Shown here piece by piece: positions 14,201 through 27,434 of a stretch of 64,000 nt of DNA. The translations under genes were made by a program, and so were the position numbers. Position 1 is the first letter of the stretch. Each line of letters opens with the position of its first letter. Source of the stretch: Daphnia pulex (lineage: Eukaryota > Arthropoda > Branchiopoda > Diplostraca > Daphniidae); NCBI RefSeq assembly GCF_021134715.1, contig NC_060021.1:6448001-6512000 (forward strand). Reading direction: 5' to 3'. Under the pieces are notes generated by a model. The model saw nothing but the letters and a program-made list of their open reading frames with translations. It searched no databases and was not told the DNA's origin.

Positions 14201-15007
14201 GCGAGTCGCAAGATAAAGATAACGAGGAAGTTGCACAAAACAGTGATCTGCTCGATTGTGTTAGTAAACAACGGCCGAAAGCCCCAAGGAGCCGAAAGCC
14301 ACCAACTCGTAATTTCCGACGTTCCCAAATCCAGGACGACGACGACAATTCGATGGTGACTAAGGTAACGCTTACACCTGTGCTGTAATAATTATGTGTG
14401 TGACTTAATTACTATTTGTCTTACAGGCCGAAGAGACTATTCAACTTCCCAAGGAAACCACACCAGTCGTTGTCAGTCCGGTTGTTACTCCACCGTTACC
14501 GTCGCCAATGAAACTGGATAAAAAGGAGGCTAGCCTTGTGGTTGAAAGCGAAACAAAACCTGCAAATCGATCGCTTTTTGACGATTCTGATAGCTCCGAC
14601 GGAGAGCTTTTCAAAACTAACGCATCTGGCACGGTGTCCAAAGCTGAGGCGCCTTTGCGGAAAGGAGGTTTAAAATCTAACGCCAAAATCAATTCCACCT
14701 TGATGGGATCCGGTACGGATGACAGTGTTTTAAGCAGTCAGTCTAGCATTCCGACACCGAAAAAGGTCACTACGCCTTCGTTCCTGCTTGCCGATTCTGA
14801 TGATGACGGTAAGCTCTTTAAAATACAAACCTTTTCTCAAAGCACCAGCACGTTCTAAAGCACCTGTCAAATTGTTTATTAGATGATCTGTTCGCCAGCA
14901 CACCGAAGCTGCATAATCGCCCGAAGCCAGATCCTACTTTAGTTGTAAGCGGTAATAAAGCTGCTGCTACAGCAGCATCTGATCCCCTTCTACATTTCCA
15001 ACAATGA
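11261..15007 (+). CDS. WASHC2: WASH complex subunit 2 (FAM21), four exons
   Basis: FAM21 is the long tail subunit of the WASH complex, which drives Arp2/3 actin assembly on endosomes and links to retromer and capping protein. Exons: 11261-11383, 11446-14364, 14427-14808 and 14883-15007; phases agree, giving 1182 residues with introns of 62-74 nt. The N-terminal 200 residues match the conserved head that binds the rest of WASH, including TKQFMEKRVYDEEV and a proline-rich LPYLLGTEEF segment. The rest is a long disordered tail with many acidic LF repeats, such as LFDDSSSESEGELF, LFGSSDSEDDLF and LFDDDSDDEDLFAG, which in the family bind VPS35 and capping protein. Vertebrate FAM21 is somewhat longer (about 1300 residues). 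The start is the first ATG in frame with the head; a frame running upstream without ATG is not used. It converges on BCKDHA, with 375 bp between the stops. Confidence 0.93.
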
Positions 15008-15382
15008 GTAACGATACCCTCCCTTCGAGCGAGTCTAGTCTCGAAACTAAGTCGGCCTAGGTGCCTTTATTTTCATCATCATGTTGCCCAATATCGTATT
15101 AAGAAAGAAACTTTTTAAACTCTTAACATATTCTGTGATTATTCTTTCCTCGTAATTGGCATCCATGGGCATAATTTCTAAATAGAAAGCATTCCATTCG
15201 AGGCCTTATTATACTGATCGTGGCCTATAAAACCCAACAAATTTTTCTTCTACAAAGTTATAATTTACTGTATCCCTTTCCAGCATATGTGTATCATTAT
15301 TGGTAATATTTTCTCGTCTGCTTCATAACATCAATCATCTTTGAACAACGACACAAGTTTACATCTAGAATATCTTAAATCA
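15008..15382. other. Convergent 3' ends of WASHC2 and BCKDHA
   Basis: Short AT-rich spacer between two facing stop codons. Both 3' UTRs must lie here and may overlap. No coding signal is seen. Confidence 0.5.
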
Positions 15383-17232
15383 TTAATCTTTCGTGAAGTT
15401 CTTTAGTGGATAATGTTCTGCATATTTCTGTACATGCTCTTCCATCTGTTTCATTTGTTCCCTATAAGAAGAGAGATAACACAAAATATATTAATACTTT
15501 TGAGTCAGCCAGAAGAAAAAATAAAAGTTTACCTTATGTGGGATGGCATTTCATGGTAAACGTCAGTAAAGATTTCTTTCCAGTTGGGTTTTAGTTTCTT
15601 TTCTGCACGGGCGAAGGCCGTCATAACCTGGCGCTTGCAATCCTCCTTCCACTCTTTCTCCTGAAAAGACGTCACCAATGAGATTAAGAAACTTTTATAT
15701 CTCCATTCCTCGCCATGGTGAGGGCATAGCAAAAACGGTAAGTACCTGAGCATCTCCCCACCATCCTTTTGATAACATATAATTCCTCAGACGGGAAATG
15801 GGATGGTCACGCTCATCCCAGTAACGAACTTCATCAACGCTACGGTAGGCAGTGCTGTCGTCTGATGTGCTGTGATGGCCGATTCTGAAAACGATTCAAC
15901 CAATTAGGTAATTATCATGCACTTTAGGAAATAATCTACCCTTTCACTAACCGATAAGTCATGGCTTCAATTAGGACAGGCCGCATCTCGCTGATAGCCA
16001 CTTGCCGTGCCTTCAGCGTGGCATTATAAACAGCAAAAACGTCGTTACCATCAACCCTAATGGTCAACATGCCGTAAGCGGGGCCACGGCCGGCAATTCC
16101 ATCACCACGGTACTGCTCTTTGGAAGGAGTTGAGATGGCGTAACCATTGTTACGACTGATTGGCGCAAAGATGTAAAGGTTAGTGTTATTTCATCATATC
16201 GCGTCAAAGTAGAAACACCACTTACCAAAAGAAAATGACTGGGCAATCTAATGTTGCGGAAAAGTTTAGGGCGGCATGAGCATCTCCTTCGCTAGATGTT
16301 CCCTCACCAAAGTAACACATGACACACAAACCATTCTGGGATCTCTTGTATGCATAGGCAGCACCCACAGCTTTATTGCAAATAAATAGGGCTTAATGGT
16401 TAGGAAACAATTTCTAGAGTTATTTCATCGACAATTACCTTGAGGCATTTGAGTACCCAACGGCGAAGAAATCGTAACGAAATTGAGTTCTTTTGAGCCA
16501 TAATGTACTGGCATTTGCTTTCCTTTGCCACCATCATCGACATTACCATAGCACTGGTTCATGAACTGATCAAGTGTGAATCCTCTCCACATCAATGTTC
16601 CTGATGAAAGAAAACAATTTTAGAATGGTTGAAAAAAGCCTTTGAAGGGTAAACTACTTACCAGCTTCTCTGTACTGTCCAAAAATAAGATCCTTTGGAT
16701 CTAAGGCAGCTGCACTCCCAATGTGTGTGCCTTCTTCCCCGTAGTTTGTCATGTAGAAAGAAATTCTCCCCTGACGTTGAGATTCATACAAGATTCTATC
16801 CATGGTGTTGAGTTGGGTCATGCATTTATACATTTTGATGACCATTTCTTGAGACAACTATTGGGTATGTTAGTCATTAGAGAATTTGTTGCTTTTAATA
16901 GGATTATAAAATATTACTTGGGGATCCTGACTAGGGTCTATAACTTTTCCTTTCCTATCCATAACTCTGTAGACTGGGATCCCATCGTAGAGGTCAGGGC
17001 GAATGAATTCTAGCTTTTCAGTCCACTGGGAGCGCGAACCGGGAAACTGTGGTCTTTCATCGGAAGAAAATTCTCTTGCAACCTACATTAATGAAATCAA
17101 TTATTGATTTTCCCTTCAAACAAAAATGTATAACTATATTATACGCACTTGAGAAAGAGAGCCAATGTTGATTCGCTTGCAGTTGGCAGCTACCGAGCGA
17201 ATACCAAAACGAGCTAGCCGTATGGGTAACAT
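15383..17232 (-). CDS. BCKDHA: Branched-chain 2-oxoacid dehydrogenase E1 alpha subunit, mitochondrial
   Basis: Thiamine-diphosphate subunit that decarboxylates the oxoacids of Leu, Ile and Val in the mitochondrial matrix, paired with E1 beta. Nine minus-strand exons: 17149-17232, 16918-17082, 16662-16857, 16439-16600, 16226-16370, 15952-16155, 15746-15884, 15533-15660 and 15383-15461. All phases agree, giving 433 residues, close to the human length (445). The first 28 residues are Arg-rich without acidic residues, a matrix-targeting peptide. Visible: YGEEGTH at 122-128, the diphosphate/Mg site running from GEG (224) through EGDAHA (230-235) to RNNGYAIS (252-259), and the regulatory loop [11 protein letters not shown] (319-329). 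In that loop S324 and S334 correspond to the two serines phosphorylated by BCKD kinase in mammals. All expected catalytic segments are present, so the gene looks functional. Confidence 0.96.
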
Positions 17233-20200
17233 AATGCAGGCTTTTTAATTGATGCGATAAAGTAGAATTTAAAACGCTTCCTCGCCAACAGAGATTTTTC
17301 CTCGGTAAAATTTAGTTCAAACGATAACACAGCAGCAGAAGAAATTTCGTCGGAAGAGAAAAATGGTCGGTAGTCGTAGAAAATGACGCCATCTGTAGGT
17401 GGACGAATTTAGCTTGTAGTTGTAGCCAAAGTTTTCGATCACGATATTTGCACGATGCTCACGATTTATGGAAAGCGAGACGAATATGTAAAAAAATGAA
17501 CAAAGAAAGGCGAACCATGCTTTTAAAAGCTTTCGTGCTGATGGAATTTGAAAGCTAGCTCGAAGATCAATGACGTAGGGTCGAAGAATTATTTCAAAAG
17601 GATATTGTTCAGACTCCAAACATAAAAATTGATGATTTTTTTTTCAAAGCTGGAATAACTTTCCTGCGCTATCACTTTCTTTCGTGCATACATATTTTCG
17701 AGGCTGGCGAAATCAGTGCAAGTTATGTATCACGACTTAATGAGGATGCCGCGCAGCTCTACTATATACATAAGTCTCACTTTCTCTTTTACTTTTTTAC
17801 GATTCGGTTTCGTGCCGCGAGTTAATCGCCCATAACGGCATTAACAAGAGGATACATCTAGTCCGTGTTTTTTTCTTTTTCTCCTTAAACTTTATTACAT
17901 GCATTGTACATATTTGTTCTCCGTTGCCCAGGGTTTTTCTCTCCACTCGGCTCTCGTTAAAGTCGGGCGCGTCACACACACACACACCCATATGTGTAGG
18001 AAACCGCCTCCAGTTTCGCGGTTAACCGACGAGTGAGAACCACGAGAGAAGACGACGAAATTTACTGCGCGCTAGCGCCATGATTTTTTATTTTTTATTT
18101 TTTTCTTATTTTTTATTTGGTTTTATTTTGTTCTCTGAGACCCCCCTTTTCTGGGATCTCGCTACCAGATAGCCTTGTTGTATTGTAGCTCCGTTATTCG
18201 AGTGGTTTTCTGTTTGGCTTTTTATTTTATTTTTTTCCCGAGGAAAACAAAACAAAAAAATTGGGTGTCGCAGCGCGTCGACACATGTGAACGATTAAGA
18301 CATTCACTCGGCGTGAAAGAAAAAAAAGGAGAGAATGGCATTGATGTTACGACACACGACGCCGTTCGTGTCGTTCAAACTCCAATAAGCTCAGAGTATG
18401 AATTATTAGAAAGGAGAAGGACAGCGTTACGCAATTCCGAATGAATGGCCTAAAGCCCTGTAATATATATGCCGTCTTTTTTGAACAAAAATCCGCTCCA
18501 CTTTTGAGAAATGTTCACAATGTGTGAGCCGCGTGCATTTCCTTTTAATGACTGAGAACGTTTGAATTACACCGAGAATGTCAAATTCAGCGCTCGAGTT
18601 CAACTAGCTCAAAGGTCGACAAGAATAAAGAAATGCACGAGTCTCCTGTCAGATAAGAAAAATAGTACAAATGCGCTCAATATTTGCGGTCGACTATTTT
18701 ACGAGAAAGTCCCTGTGAAATGTCAGTTATGATCGATTGAATTCAATTTCACGAATTCGTTGGAAAGAATATCAGCCAAATGACTTCAAACGTTATACAC
18801 CGCGCCGGATAACCTTCAAGATACAAGCAAACGATATAATTTTTTCGGTGTATAACAAACGAGCGACGACCCTGCGAACTTAAAACCCCTCGTAACTTTT
18901 CGCCCCGTTGAGAAACAAATAAAGATGCGATTCATAGCCGAGTAACTTATATATACTACGTATAGTGGATTGAAATAATTGCTGAAACCTTTTTTCTTCT
19001 GAGAATCATTTCCCGGCAAACTCAAAAGGTTAATGGGTCTTTTGAAATTTGAAAAAAAAAAAAGAAAAATCATTTGAATGCAGAGTTATATACATTCCGC
19101 TGCCGAGACTAGAAGTTTATCACACTTAATGACCATGTCGACTCTGAAACGGAATAAGGTAGTCGAGCAAAAGGACTAAATTACGGGATGTAAAACACAT
19201 CTTGTTTGCGCCATAAAATAAAATAAAAAAGCCCGACTGCAGGTAAACATCGTAACAGATTAATGGCGAGTAGTAGTATAGTGGGTTATTATTATTGCAG
19301 CGGCCGATAATAATAAAAAAATTGAAACGCCATGTTCTTCGCCAAGTTTTTATCCTCATCTCCTTATCGTTATATTAGTTGAATCCATCGTCATCGCCAG
19401 ACAACTACTCCGGCGATGAGGTAAAATGTGTTTTCGCTGTGTGTATATAGTTGTTGTTGTTCTTGTAATAAAGTCGAAGCGATTAGATAACTGTATCAGA
19501 GTACTGCGGAGGACAGCGAAATGAGATTGCAGTTGAGCAGCAGCATGGCACTCGGAGATTATTATTTTATGATGACACGGGTGAAGTAGATTCCGTTGCA
19601 TTTTGTGCACATTTACGAGTCGTTAATTTTTCTCTTATTCAGAAAAACGCTGGTAAATAAAACCGGTGACTCGAAAGAATGTTCTCTGAAAAACGGATGG
19701 CGCCCAAACTTATGAATGCAGATTACAGATGTTGTTTGGTATTAAAAAAAAAACGACCGCTGTCTGCTGTGCCGAATGCCATTTGCGCCAACGCCAAAGA
19801 AAGAAAATTCCACCAAGAAAAAGGGGGGTCGTGTCGTTGCGCGTTTATTTTTAAATGTATACAGTACGTACTACACCAGTACGCGCCCACAAACATATTG
19901 GACGCTAATTGCCGCATGCTGTACCGGTGGCACCCGTACAGTTTTTCAACCAATAACTGTGTAGTAGCCAGTCACCGTGTCGTAATAAAGTAGAAACAGA
20001 AAAAATGGCCGACTCTCTTCTTCTGTAGATGTCATGTTCTATTTAAAGTTTTCTTGGTTTTCTTATACTTTTTTTCCCCCCTCCACCCTTCAGGGTTTCC
20101 TTTTTTCGCGTTCAAATTTCGTCCGCAGCCTGGCGACAGCCCGCAACTCGGCGACCCAACACGGCCAGTTATGCGGAACTAATTTTAGGAACTCGCGTGT

Positions 20201-21091
20201 GTAACCATAGACAGCAGTGAGAGCTGTTATGGTGCGAAGGCCTGCGACTCTTTTGCCAATGATGCGTCGTTCGTTTAAATTTGAACGAAAATATCAGAAT
20301 GTACCAACCACTCTTGCAAGTTGCAAATGACCTTGCAAAAAAGCGTCTCCGCCGCGCTATACACACATAGGACAGGAATGCTATTCTCGCGCTCGTGACG
20401 TGTTGGTATTCAAATCTTGCCGCTAACGACTGCCAGAGTCAAAAGATTAGTTTTTCGGAGAGGGATAAAAACAAAACCTTGCATGCCATCGCCGGTGAGG
20501 GGGTATTATAAAATCATTTAGGAACATGCCGAAGACACACGGCCCAGGCCCCAGACAATTTATTTTACGATTACTCCAACTTTGTGTGTTGTTTTTTTTT
20601 AAAGGCACTGCTCTACAAAGTTCACGCGAAATAAACGATTTCGTTCATAATTAAAATACCGTAAAATAATAAAATGAAATAATTATTATTTGTTGGGAAA
20701 AAAAAAAACAGAACAAAACGAAACAGTATTATTATTTTTATTTTATTTTATTTAAAAAAAATTTGGATTTTGTAGTTCTCGCCGCTGCCAACAGGTTGCG
20801 GTTGTAACGGTTTTAAAATGGCTTCCGGGTGTGTGAGAAGGTTTCTGACGTTTGGGGCCTAGCGTCGGGTTCGCTTCAAACATCAACAGCCACACCACAA
20901 TCACAAATCAGTGCTTCCAGTTTATTATTATTTTCTGTCCTCCAATCTCGAGTGATGTTTTATGTCTCAAGTGCCTGGATTACTTTTTCCCGCCGTTGAC
21001 GTTCAAAAATCAAGGTAACGCTGTTATTTTTATCTTTTGTCTGTCAAAATTGGGGAAATAGACTTGGAACAAAAGGATCACAGTGCAGTCT

Positions 21092-21119
21092 CACACACAC
21101 ACAGTGTGTGTGTGTGTGA
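21092..21119. repeat. (CA)n directly joined to (GT)n: perfect inverted repeat
   Basis: About six CA units are followed without a loop by about seven GT units, so the strand can fold back on itself. The same 6 kb holds many single-type CA or GT runs, but only this one changes strand sense in the middle. Confidence 0.85.
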
Positions 21120-21530
21120 CCTGTGTTTCCCGTTCGTATATAGGGATGGCATTCCAATATTGTGGTTGGGTTCCACTTGTGGAGTGATCATGACTTTCCT
21201 TGTAGCATCAGGCTGGGCCCACGTTGATTCAAAAAAAGCTGCCGTCAAGTTCAGGAAGTTTGAGGTGAAGCAACTTGTTTGATTCAGGTACAAAAGCTAA
21301 TCAAGTTCTCAGAGGCCTAGTGAACATCAAGTTTGCAGCACATGGCCCAGAGTTACTCTTTTGGAGTTGTCTTGGTTGTTCACGCTCAGTGGGTTTACAA
21401 TCAAACCATGTGGTTTCTTTCTCCAAATCTGTGTTGACTCTTCGCAAAGGCCTAGCAGGTCGTTCTGATTCCCTGGGTGTTATTCCTGTTTTTATTGATT
21501 AAATGGAGGAAGGGGGGCTTCCTGGACTGT

Positions 21531-21550
21531 ACACACACACACACACACAC
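21531..21550. repeat. (CA)n microsatellite
   Basis: About ten uninterrupted CA units just after a short open frame of no clear meaning. Confidence 0.85.
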
Positions 21551-21829
21551 TCTGTATGGGATAATAGCAGCAGCAGGTTGACACCAAGGACCAGGTCCAC
21601 CAGCTGGGGCTCCTGGCAATGTTCACATCAAATAGCCATAGAGATAAAACAAACGAGCGCGGCCATAAACCTGTAAAAGAGATAAATTTTATTTAAAACA
21701 AAAAGGAAAGGGGGAGAAAAAAAAATCCTTCCGGTGTAATGGAAGGGGTCCCTCGACAAAAATAAAAAAGTTGTGCAACGCAATACACACAGGTTTCATT
21801 CATTCTATGGGACACAACTTCCGGTGTCG

Positions 21830-21857
21830 TGTTGTTGTTGTTGTTGTTGTTGTTGTT
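21830..21857. repeat. (GTT)n microsatellite
   Basis: Nine GTT units in a row. The same motif recurs at about 25310-25330, and the complementary CAA type at about 25142-25176. Confidence 0.85.
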
Positions 21858-22101
21858 TGGATCGATCCGGTTCCTCCTCCACCCCCGCCTGGACAACACA
21901 TTTTCTCTGCTCCCTTTTTTTCTTTTCGTCATCAAATCAAAATAATAGGAAAATGTCTCTTTTTTCTTTCTGTCATTGGATCTTCTTTCTATTTTTCTTT
22001 TCTCGCCTCGCATTGGTGAGCAGCAACACGCCGGGGGATCGTGGGAATGTTACGCATAAGTGACTCGTTCAGCCGGCCGTATCAATGAACGCTAGTCATC
22101 A

Positions 22102-22121
22102 CTCTCTCTCTCTCTCTCTCC
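22102..22121. repeat. (CT)n / GAGA-type tract
   Basis: Uninterrupted CT run, read as GAGA on the other strand. A second tract lies at 23849-23873. Such tracts are bound by GAGA factors in arthropod promoters; that role is an inference here. Confidence 0.7.
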
Positions 22122-23848
22122 TGCCGCCCGACTGCTTATTTGATGATGATGATGAAGATTGTTTAACATCTCTTTTTCTCTTTCTCTCTCTTTCGCCGGG
22201 ATCGGAATCGTTTGAAAACGATACACAAACACAAAGACATTTTGCCTCAGCTCCTTTGAAATTGTTTTTTTTTTTCTGGGCCGTTTCTGTTATTTTTTCT
22301 GGGGAAATTCAGTCCGTCCGAGGGGGTAGGCTCTGTGTGTCTTTTGTCTGTCGAGCTGGGAGACGGACCCAAGTCACACAAATACACAACACAGAAAATA
22401 GAAGAAGAAAAAACCTTTTTTTTTATTTTATTATTTTGTTGGCCTCAGGCGGAGCGTGACCGTTTCAATAGACTATTCAAAAATCCTTGTCTTTCCTTCC
22501 CCCAAAACGAAAATAAGAAAAAAGGCAAGCCACTACTATACTACTACTACTGCCACCACCACTGCTACGGTATACCGCCTCCTCCTCCTCCGCCTGCCGA
22601 ATGCGTGTGTGCGTGACTAACGAACGAGTCGACATGCTCACTCATACGACGCTCTGCAAATCACAAGCCACTCCGCTCTGATTGTCATTTTCTGTCGGGT
22701 TTTTTTTTTCTTCTTTTCTTTTTGTTCCAGGCGAGGGGGAGAGAAGAACAACGGAAGTTGTGACGACGACGACCGTGTGTGTGTGTGTGTCCTTATAACG
22801 CCTTTCGGTCTTAATTGCTCCCGAACGAAAGAAACAAAGCAAAAAAGCGTGTGACGACGACATTTTTTCACGAGGTCAAATTCAAAGCGAACGCTATGGG
22901 AAGAAGAAGCTAAAAAAGAAGCTCAAGAAAGAAAAGAAAATGTATTCCACATCAAAAGATTTCCAGTGAGAAGAAGAAGGGGGCTCGAGCCGTGTGCTGC
23001 TGCCTTAACGGGCCCTGGATGGAAGGAGTGGGCGGAGTCTCATCGTCGTCCGTGTAGTATAGAAAGAAAACCAACGGCGGATGAGGTTCTTTTCTCTTTT
23101 TTTTTTTCTTTTTTGGCCTTTTTTTCTCTCTCCTCTCGGCTGTTTGTGTGTTTCACTCGCTGCTGCTGCTGCTGCTCAGTCGGTTCTCCCTACTTGGACC
23201 TGACGGCTGCGTGTTTTCGACTCCGCCGCGTGTGTCCCGCCGTGTGTGTGTGTGTGATGCGTTGCTGCTCGAGCGTCACCTTCATCCGCAGTCACGGGGC
23301 GGATGTGTTTCTGTGTCGAGACATTTATTAGAGAAGAAGAAAAAAGACAGTCCAGCCCAGTTCACTTGTGTTGTTTGTTATCTCCTCAAACCTCCAATGG
23401 ATACGTCGACCGGTACCAGCAGAATTTCGTGAAAACTGTGAGAAAACAACCGACATCTTGGTGTGTAGATTTCTTTGGGCTTTTGGGGTTTTTTCTTCTC
23501 CCCAAGTTGTTTGGTGGGATGATGTTGTTGTTGTTGTGAGTGAGAGTGCTGCTGGAAATGGTCATCGCAAGAGAGAAAGGGCCGCTACTAGCGACTAGCT
23601 AACACACACAACTAGAAAAAAACTCTCTATTTCTTTTGAAATGATTGGTGGGGGGGAGAGAACGAGTTTTGCGACACACTCGGTGTCAGTTTGACCAATT
23701 CTGGTCTAGAGACTCTCTCTCTCGCAATGCTAGTCGACAAACGAGTTGATTGGCCATTTCCACCTCCTTCCTTCCTCAATCGTCTTGGCATTTGAAATTT
23801 ATTTTCTATTCCCCCTTCGCCACCGCTCGTTTTTTCTCTCCATTTTAT

Positions 23849-23873
23849 TTGACTTCTCTCTCTCTCTCTCTCT
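23849..23873. repeat. (CT)n / GAGA-type tract
   Basis: Second uninterrupted CT run in the region upstream of the RapGAP gene, followed 70 nt later by GAGAGAGA on the plus strand at about 23975. Confidence 0.7.
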
Positions 23874-24052
23874 CCGTCTCTCCCCTGGGCCGATAGGAGA
23901 TTGTTGCGGTTTCCTGCTTCCGCCCAGGCTTTTCTTGTCTCTTTTAGGGTATCAACAACACAACACACAAGAAAGAGAGAGAGAGAAAAGTTAAAAGAAA
24001 GAAAACTTTAAGGGTATTTTTCTTCTTCTTCTTCTTCAAGGATTGTAAAATA

Positions 24053-24073
24053 TCCTGTGTGTGTGTGTGTGTG
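24053..24073. repeat. (GT)n microsatellite
   Basis: About ten GT units ending in a G-run, 30 nt after a CTT run at about 24022-24038. Confidence 0.8.
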
Positions 24074-25709
24074 GGGCACGACGTTCATTAAAACGAAACT
24101 CGAGAGACAATTCCTGGTAGTGCGAGGCAAGGGGTGATTCAAGCGACTGTATAATACGTAATCTCGGCTGGTAATTAATCACACAACTTTGCATTGATTT
24201 TTGGAAGTGGAAGGTCTAGCCGGATTGTTGTTGCGTACGGACACTTTTGAACCACTCGTAATAATCGAATGGAAATGCCAAGTCATTTGGAAAGTCAAAA
24301 GGAAACACAAACTGAACTTGATCACATTTTTTTACACACACACACACAGAGAAAGAAAGAACCTGCTGGAGGTTTTTTGTCAGGATCGAGTTTCTGTGCT
24401 CTCTGGGCGAGCCAATTTTGGCGGCTGAAACTCAACATGCCGGTTTGATTCAAAAATGTTTTTTGGGTTTTCCAGACGTGCTTGGCCAGGCTCTCCGATT
24501 TCACTTGTTTTTTTTGTTTCAGACTTCTTCTTCTCCTCTTCTTCTTCACGTGCCGGATTGTCAAACACATTTTTTGTTTGTCCTCTTTTTAATCCAGCGC
24601 GAGAAGGCGGAGTGAAACATTATTTTAAAGAGAGAGAGAATGTGTCGTACGATTTACCCACTGGATTTATCCGCTCTGGTTCTTTTTCTTTTTATTTGGC
24701 AAGTTTCTATTTTCGACAACTATTTCCCCTTTTTTCTTCTTCTTTTATCTTCTTTAAAAAAAAAAAAAAAAGCCGATCGCTATGGCTTTTGGCACGCTTT
24801 ACCTCCGGCGATCCTTGGGTGTAAAAAGTCTTTGGCAAAAGGCTTACAGGTAGTTTTCATTCCGCCCCAAGGTGCTTCTTCTTCTTCTTCTTCTTTACGG
24901 AATCGGCAACCAAGGTCGAGTGCCGGCGTGTGTGAGTGAGCGTTTTGCGTCATAGTCGTGAATTCTTTACACACACACACACACCAGAGACTGGCGGATT
25001 GTGTACAATTAAACTTTTTTTCTGGTCGAGACCCGGCGTCGAGTTTGTAAACTCCCCCCCTTGAAACGGGTCGTGACGCGCCAGCCAAGATCCAAACTCT
25101 ATAATCAGGTCCCAGTCAAGTCAAAAGCGATCGATGTACCTAGGCAACAACAACAGCAACAACAACAACAACAACAGTGAAGGAGAGATTTCATAATGAA
25201 AGAACGGAGAGGAAGTTCTGAAAGTTTTTCTGAACGATCGCTGTTGTTGTTTCTTCTTTTGGAAGAATGTTTCGAATGGGCCGTTTGGTTATTTATGGGC
25301 TTTTTTTTCGTTGTTGTTGTTGTTGTTGTTTGAAGCAGAGTTGCCCGCCGGCCATACAAAACCGACGATGATGATGACTCCCAACTCTTTTTTATTTTTC
25401 CTTTTTTTTCCCTCGAGTTATTTATTTTATTTTCAATCAAAACAGTTTGTGTTGTACAAAGTTGAGGGGTGGAGTCTGCCTGGGCTGCTGCTGTTTGAAA
25501 AAAAAAGTCGCTCCCTCCCCGGTTATTTGTGACTTTTTTTTTTTTGAAAAATGTGTTGCACTCGAGAGAGAGTCTGCCCGCGTCCGAGATTTATGGAAAT
25601 GACCTTTTTCCATTTTACTCCGGCGGACGTTTTTCTTCTTTTTTAATTAGAAGGTTACAACAGCCAATGGCTCTTGTATACAATCGATAAAAGAAAATGA
25701 ACATTGACT

Positions 25710-25730
25710 TTTGGTGGTGGTGGTGGTGGC
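25710..25730. repeat. (GGT)n microsatellite
   Basis: Six to seven GGT units in noncoding DNA. CTT-type runs lie close by at about 24871-24896 and 26090-26112. Confidence 0.7.
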
Positions 25731-27434
25731 CGGAATGGCGGAGGGTTTGAATCATCTGGGAGCATGTTTCGTGTCATACACACTCAAACAACCTTAAACT
25801 GCCTGGAAGAAGAAGAAGAAGTGTGCTAGAGGGGGTGTGTGTAGGGGGGAGAAAGAAACTGGGGCCCATCCTGGCAAACACAGACGTTATTGTTATGGAA
25901 GATAACATTGGTAGGCTCGGCCCATTTTTATTGGGGCCGCCGTTTTCCTTCGTCCAGGGTTCTGGCGTGGAGGGGGTTGGCCCACAACAACATCTCTCCT
26001 CCTTTTTCACCCTCTACAACACGCAGAGCTTTTTTTCTTCGGTTGTACCAGTTGTAAGTATAAAGGAGGGTATATATATAGTCTATACTCTTCTTCTTCT
26101 TCTTCTTCTACTTGTAGTCCCTTACTACCGGAAACGGGTGTGTGACCCGGTGTCACTGACCCGGGTGGAGGCCAACCCTCTCACTCCACATTTCTCAGAC
26201 TCCATGTGTTTTCGCCTCCTCCCCTGTACTGGAGAGAGAAAGCGGCGTGTCCTCATCAATAAAAGTTAGAAAATAAAATAAAATAAAAAAACTGATGGAA
26301 GCGAGAAATGTCTATTGTTTTGATGTGAAAGAGAATTTGGGGATGGATGACGACCAAAAAAAGTTTTTGAAAAAAAGAGAAAAGTTATTTCCACTTGTGC
26401 TCCGGAAATGGAACTTTTGTCTATAAGCTAGACAAGGTTCATTGATTTGTCGGTTTACCGAATTCTCTACGTTTGTTTGTTTGTGTGTGTGTAGCCTTTT
26501 TTTTTATGATTATGTTTTTGGGAGTTGTGTGTTATTTACGGATCATTCGATCCGACCTACTTGCGGAGGAAGTTGTACACAACACCATTTTTTCCCCGTC
26601 GTGTCTAAACACACGGGGCCATAACAGCCCAGAAGAAGAAGAAGAAGAAAAAAGGTTTTGAACTGTGCCGTGAGAAGGTTCTTCTTGTTGGAGGTTTTTG
26701 TCTCTTGGCAGGAACTAAAGAAGATCTAAAAGAAGAAAAAAGGGGGTCGACCACCTATTATTATTACGGCGTTACCTTCTCCAAGAAGAAGAAGAAGAAG
26801 AAACCTTACGGTTGCAAAGGGTTATTCAATATCCGCACGCTAAATGGAGCGGCAAGGTTTCCCAACCGCAAAAACGGGAAGACGCACAAGCATTTTTCTT
26901 CTTCACTTTTTTTTTTCTTTTTTGGGGAGACGGGAGTCTCTCCCGTGTGTGTGCGGTCGTACAACTTCTTCCGTCGTGCGTGTTTTATTTTAGATTTTTT
27001 CGTTTCTTTGTTTGCCGCAGAAATAACAAGTCGGATGATGATGATGAAAAAAGAAATGAGAAAAATGGCGGGATGATTCGTTCGTTTCAACATTTTTGGA
27101 TGGCATCTCTGTATGGGTGCGTGTCTGTGTCTGTGTGTTCTTAATGACGTCGGAATGTGGAATGGATGGCATAGCTGCCCGTCACGATGAATGGACGATT
27201 GCATTGAAATTTCAATTTTTTCCTTTTTTTCTATTTGGCTTGCCAGGTTTTTATTTTCGCAGTCCTGGAACATTTTCAGACGTCACACCCCACCCTCCGT
27301 TTGTGTGTCTTGGAGAGCCACTCGGTGAGAAAAGGGGCGGTACCAAAGAGAGAGAGAAGGGGGGGAAAGGCGGAGGTTTGACATAGGAAGCCGGAAGGAG
27401 AATCCGGATGTTGGGGATAAGATGAGCGAATGTC

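Larger units (their letters stand above)
17233..27434. other. Ten kilobases of noncoding, microsatellite-rich DNA
   Basis: No spliced coding model could be built in either strand. The first part (17.2-20.8 kb) is plain AT-rich intergenic DNA that includes the BCKDHA promoter. From about 21 kb to 27.4 kb simple repeats are packed closely: CA/GT, CT, CTT, GTT, CTG and homopolymer runs. Open frames here are made of these repeats and are not credible proteins. The region probably holds the promoter, 5' UTR exon(s) and perhaps a first intron of the downstream RapGAP gene, but no transcription start can be placed. Confidence 0.5.

Noticed and set aside
21037-21502. Two plus-strand frames, one with a hydrophobic stretch (LWLGSTCGVIMTFLVASGWA)
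   Set aside because: Lies at a CA/GT repeat, has no recognised homologue and no clear start. The frames do not join by good splice sites. Kept only as a remote possibility of a small membrane protein.
21771-22616. Overlapping plus-strand frames of 80-120 codons
   Set aside because: Built from CT, GTT and T-rich simple repeats (poly-Ser, Phe, Cys, Val translations); no splice partners and no family resemblance.
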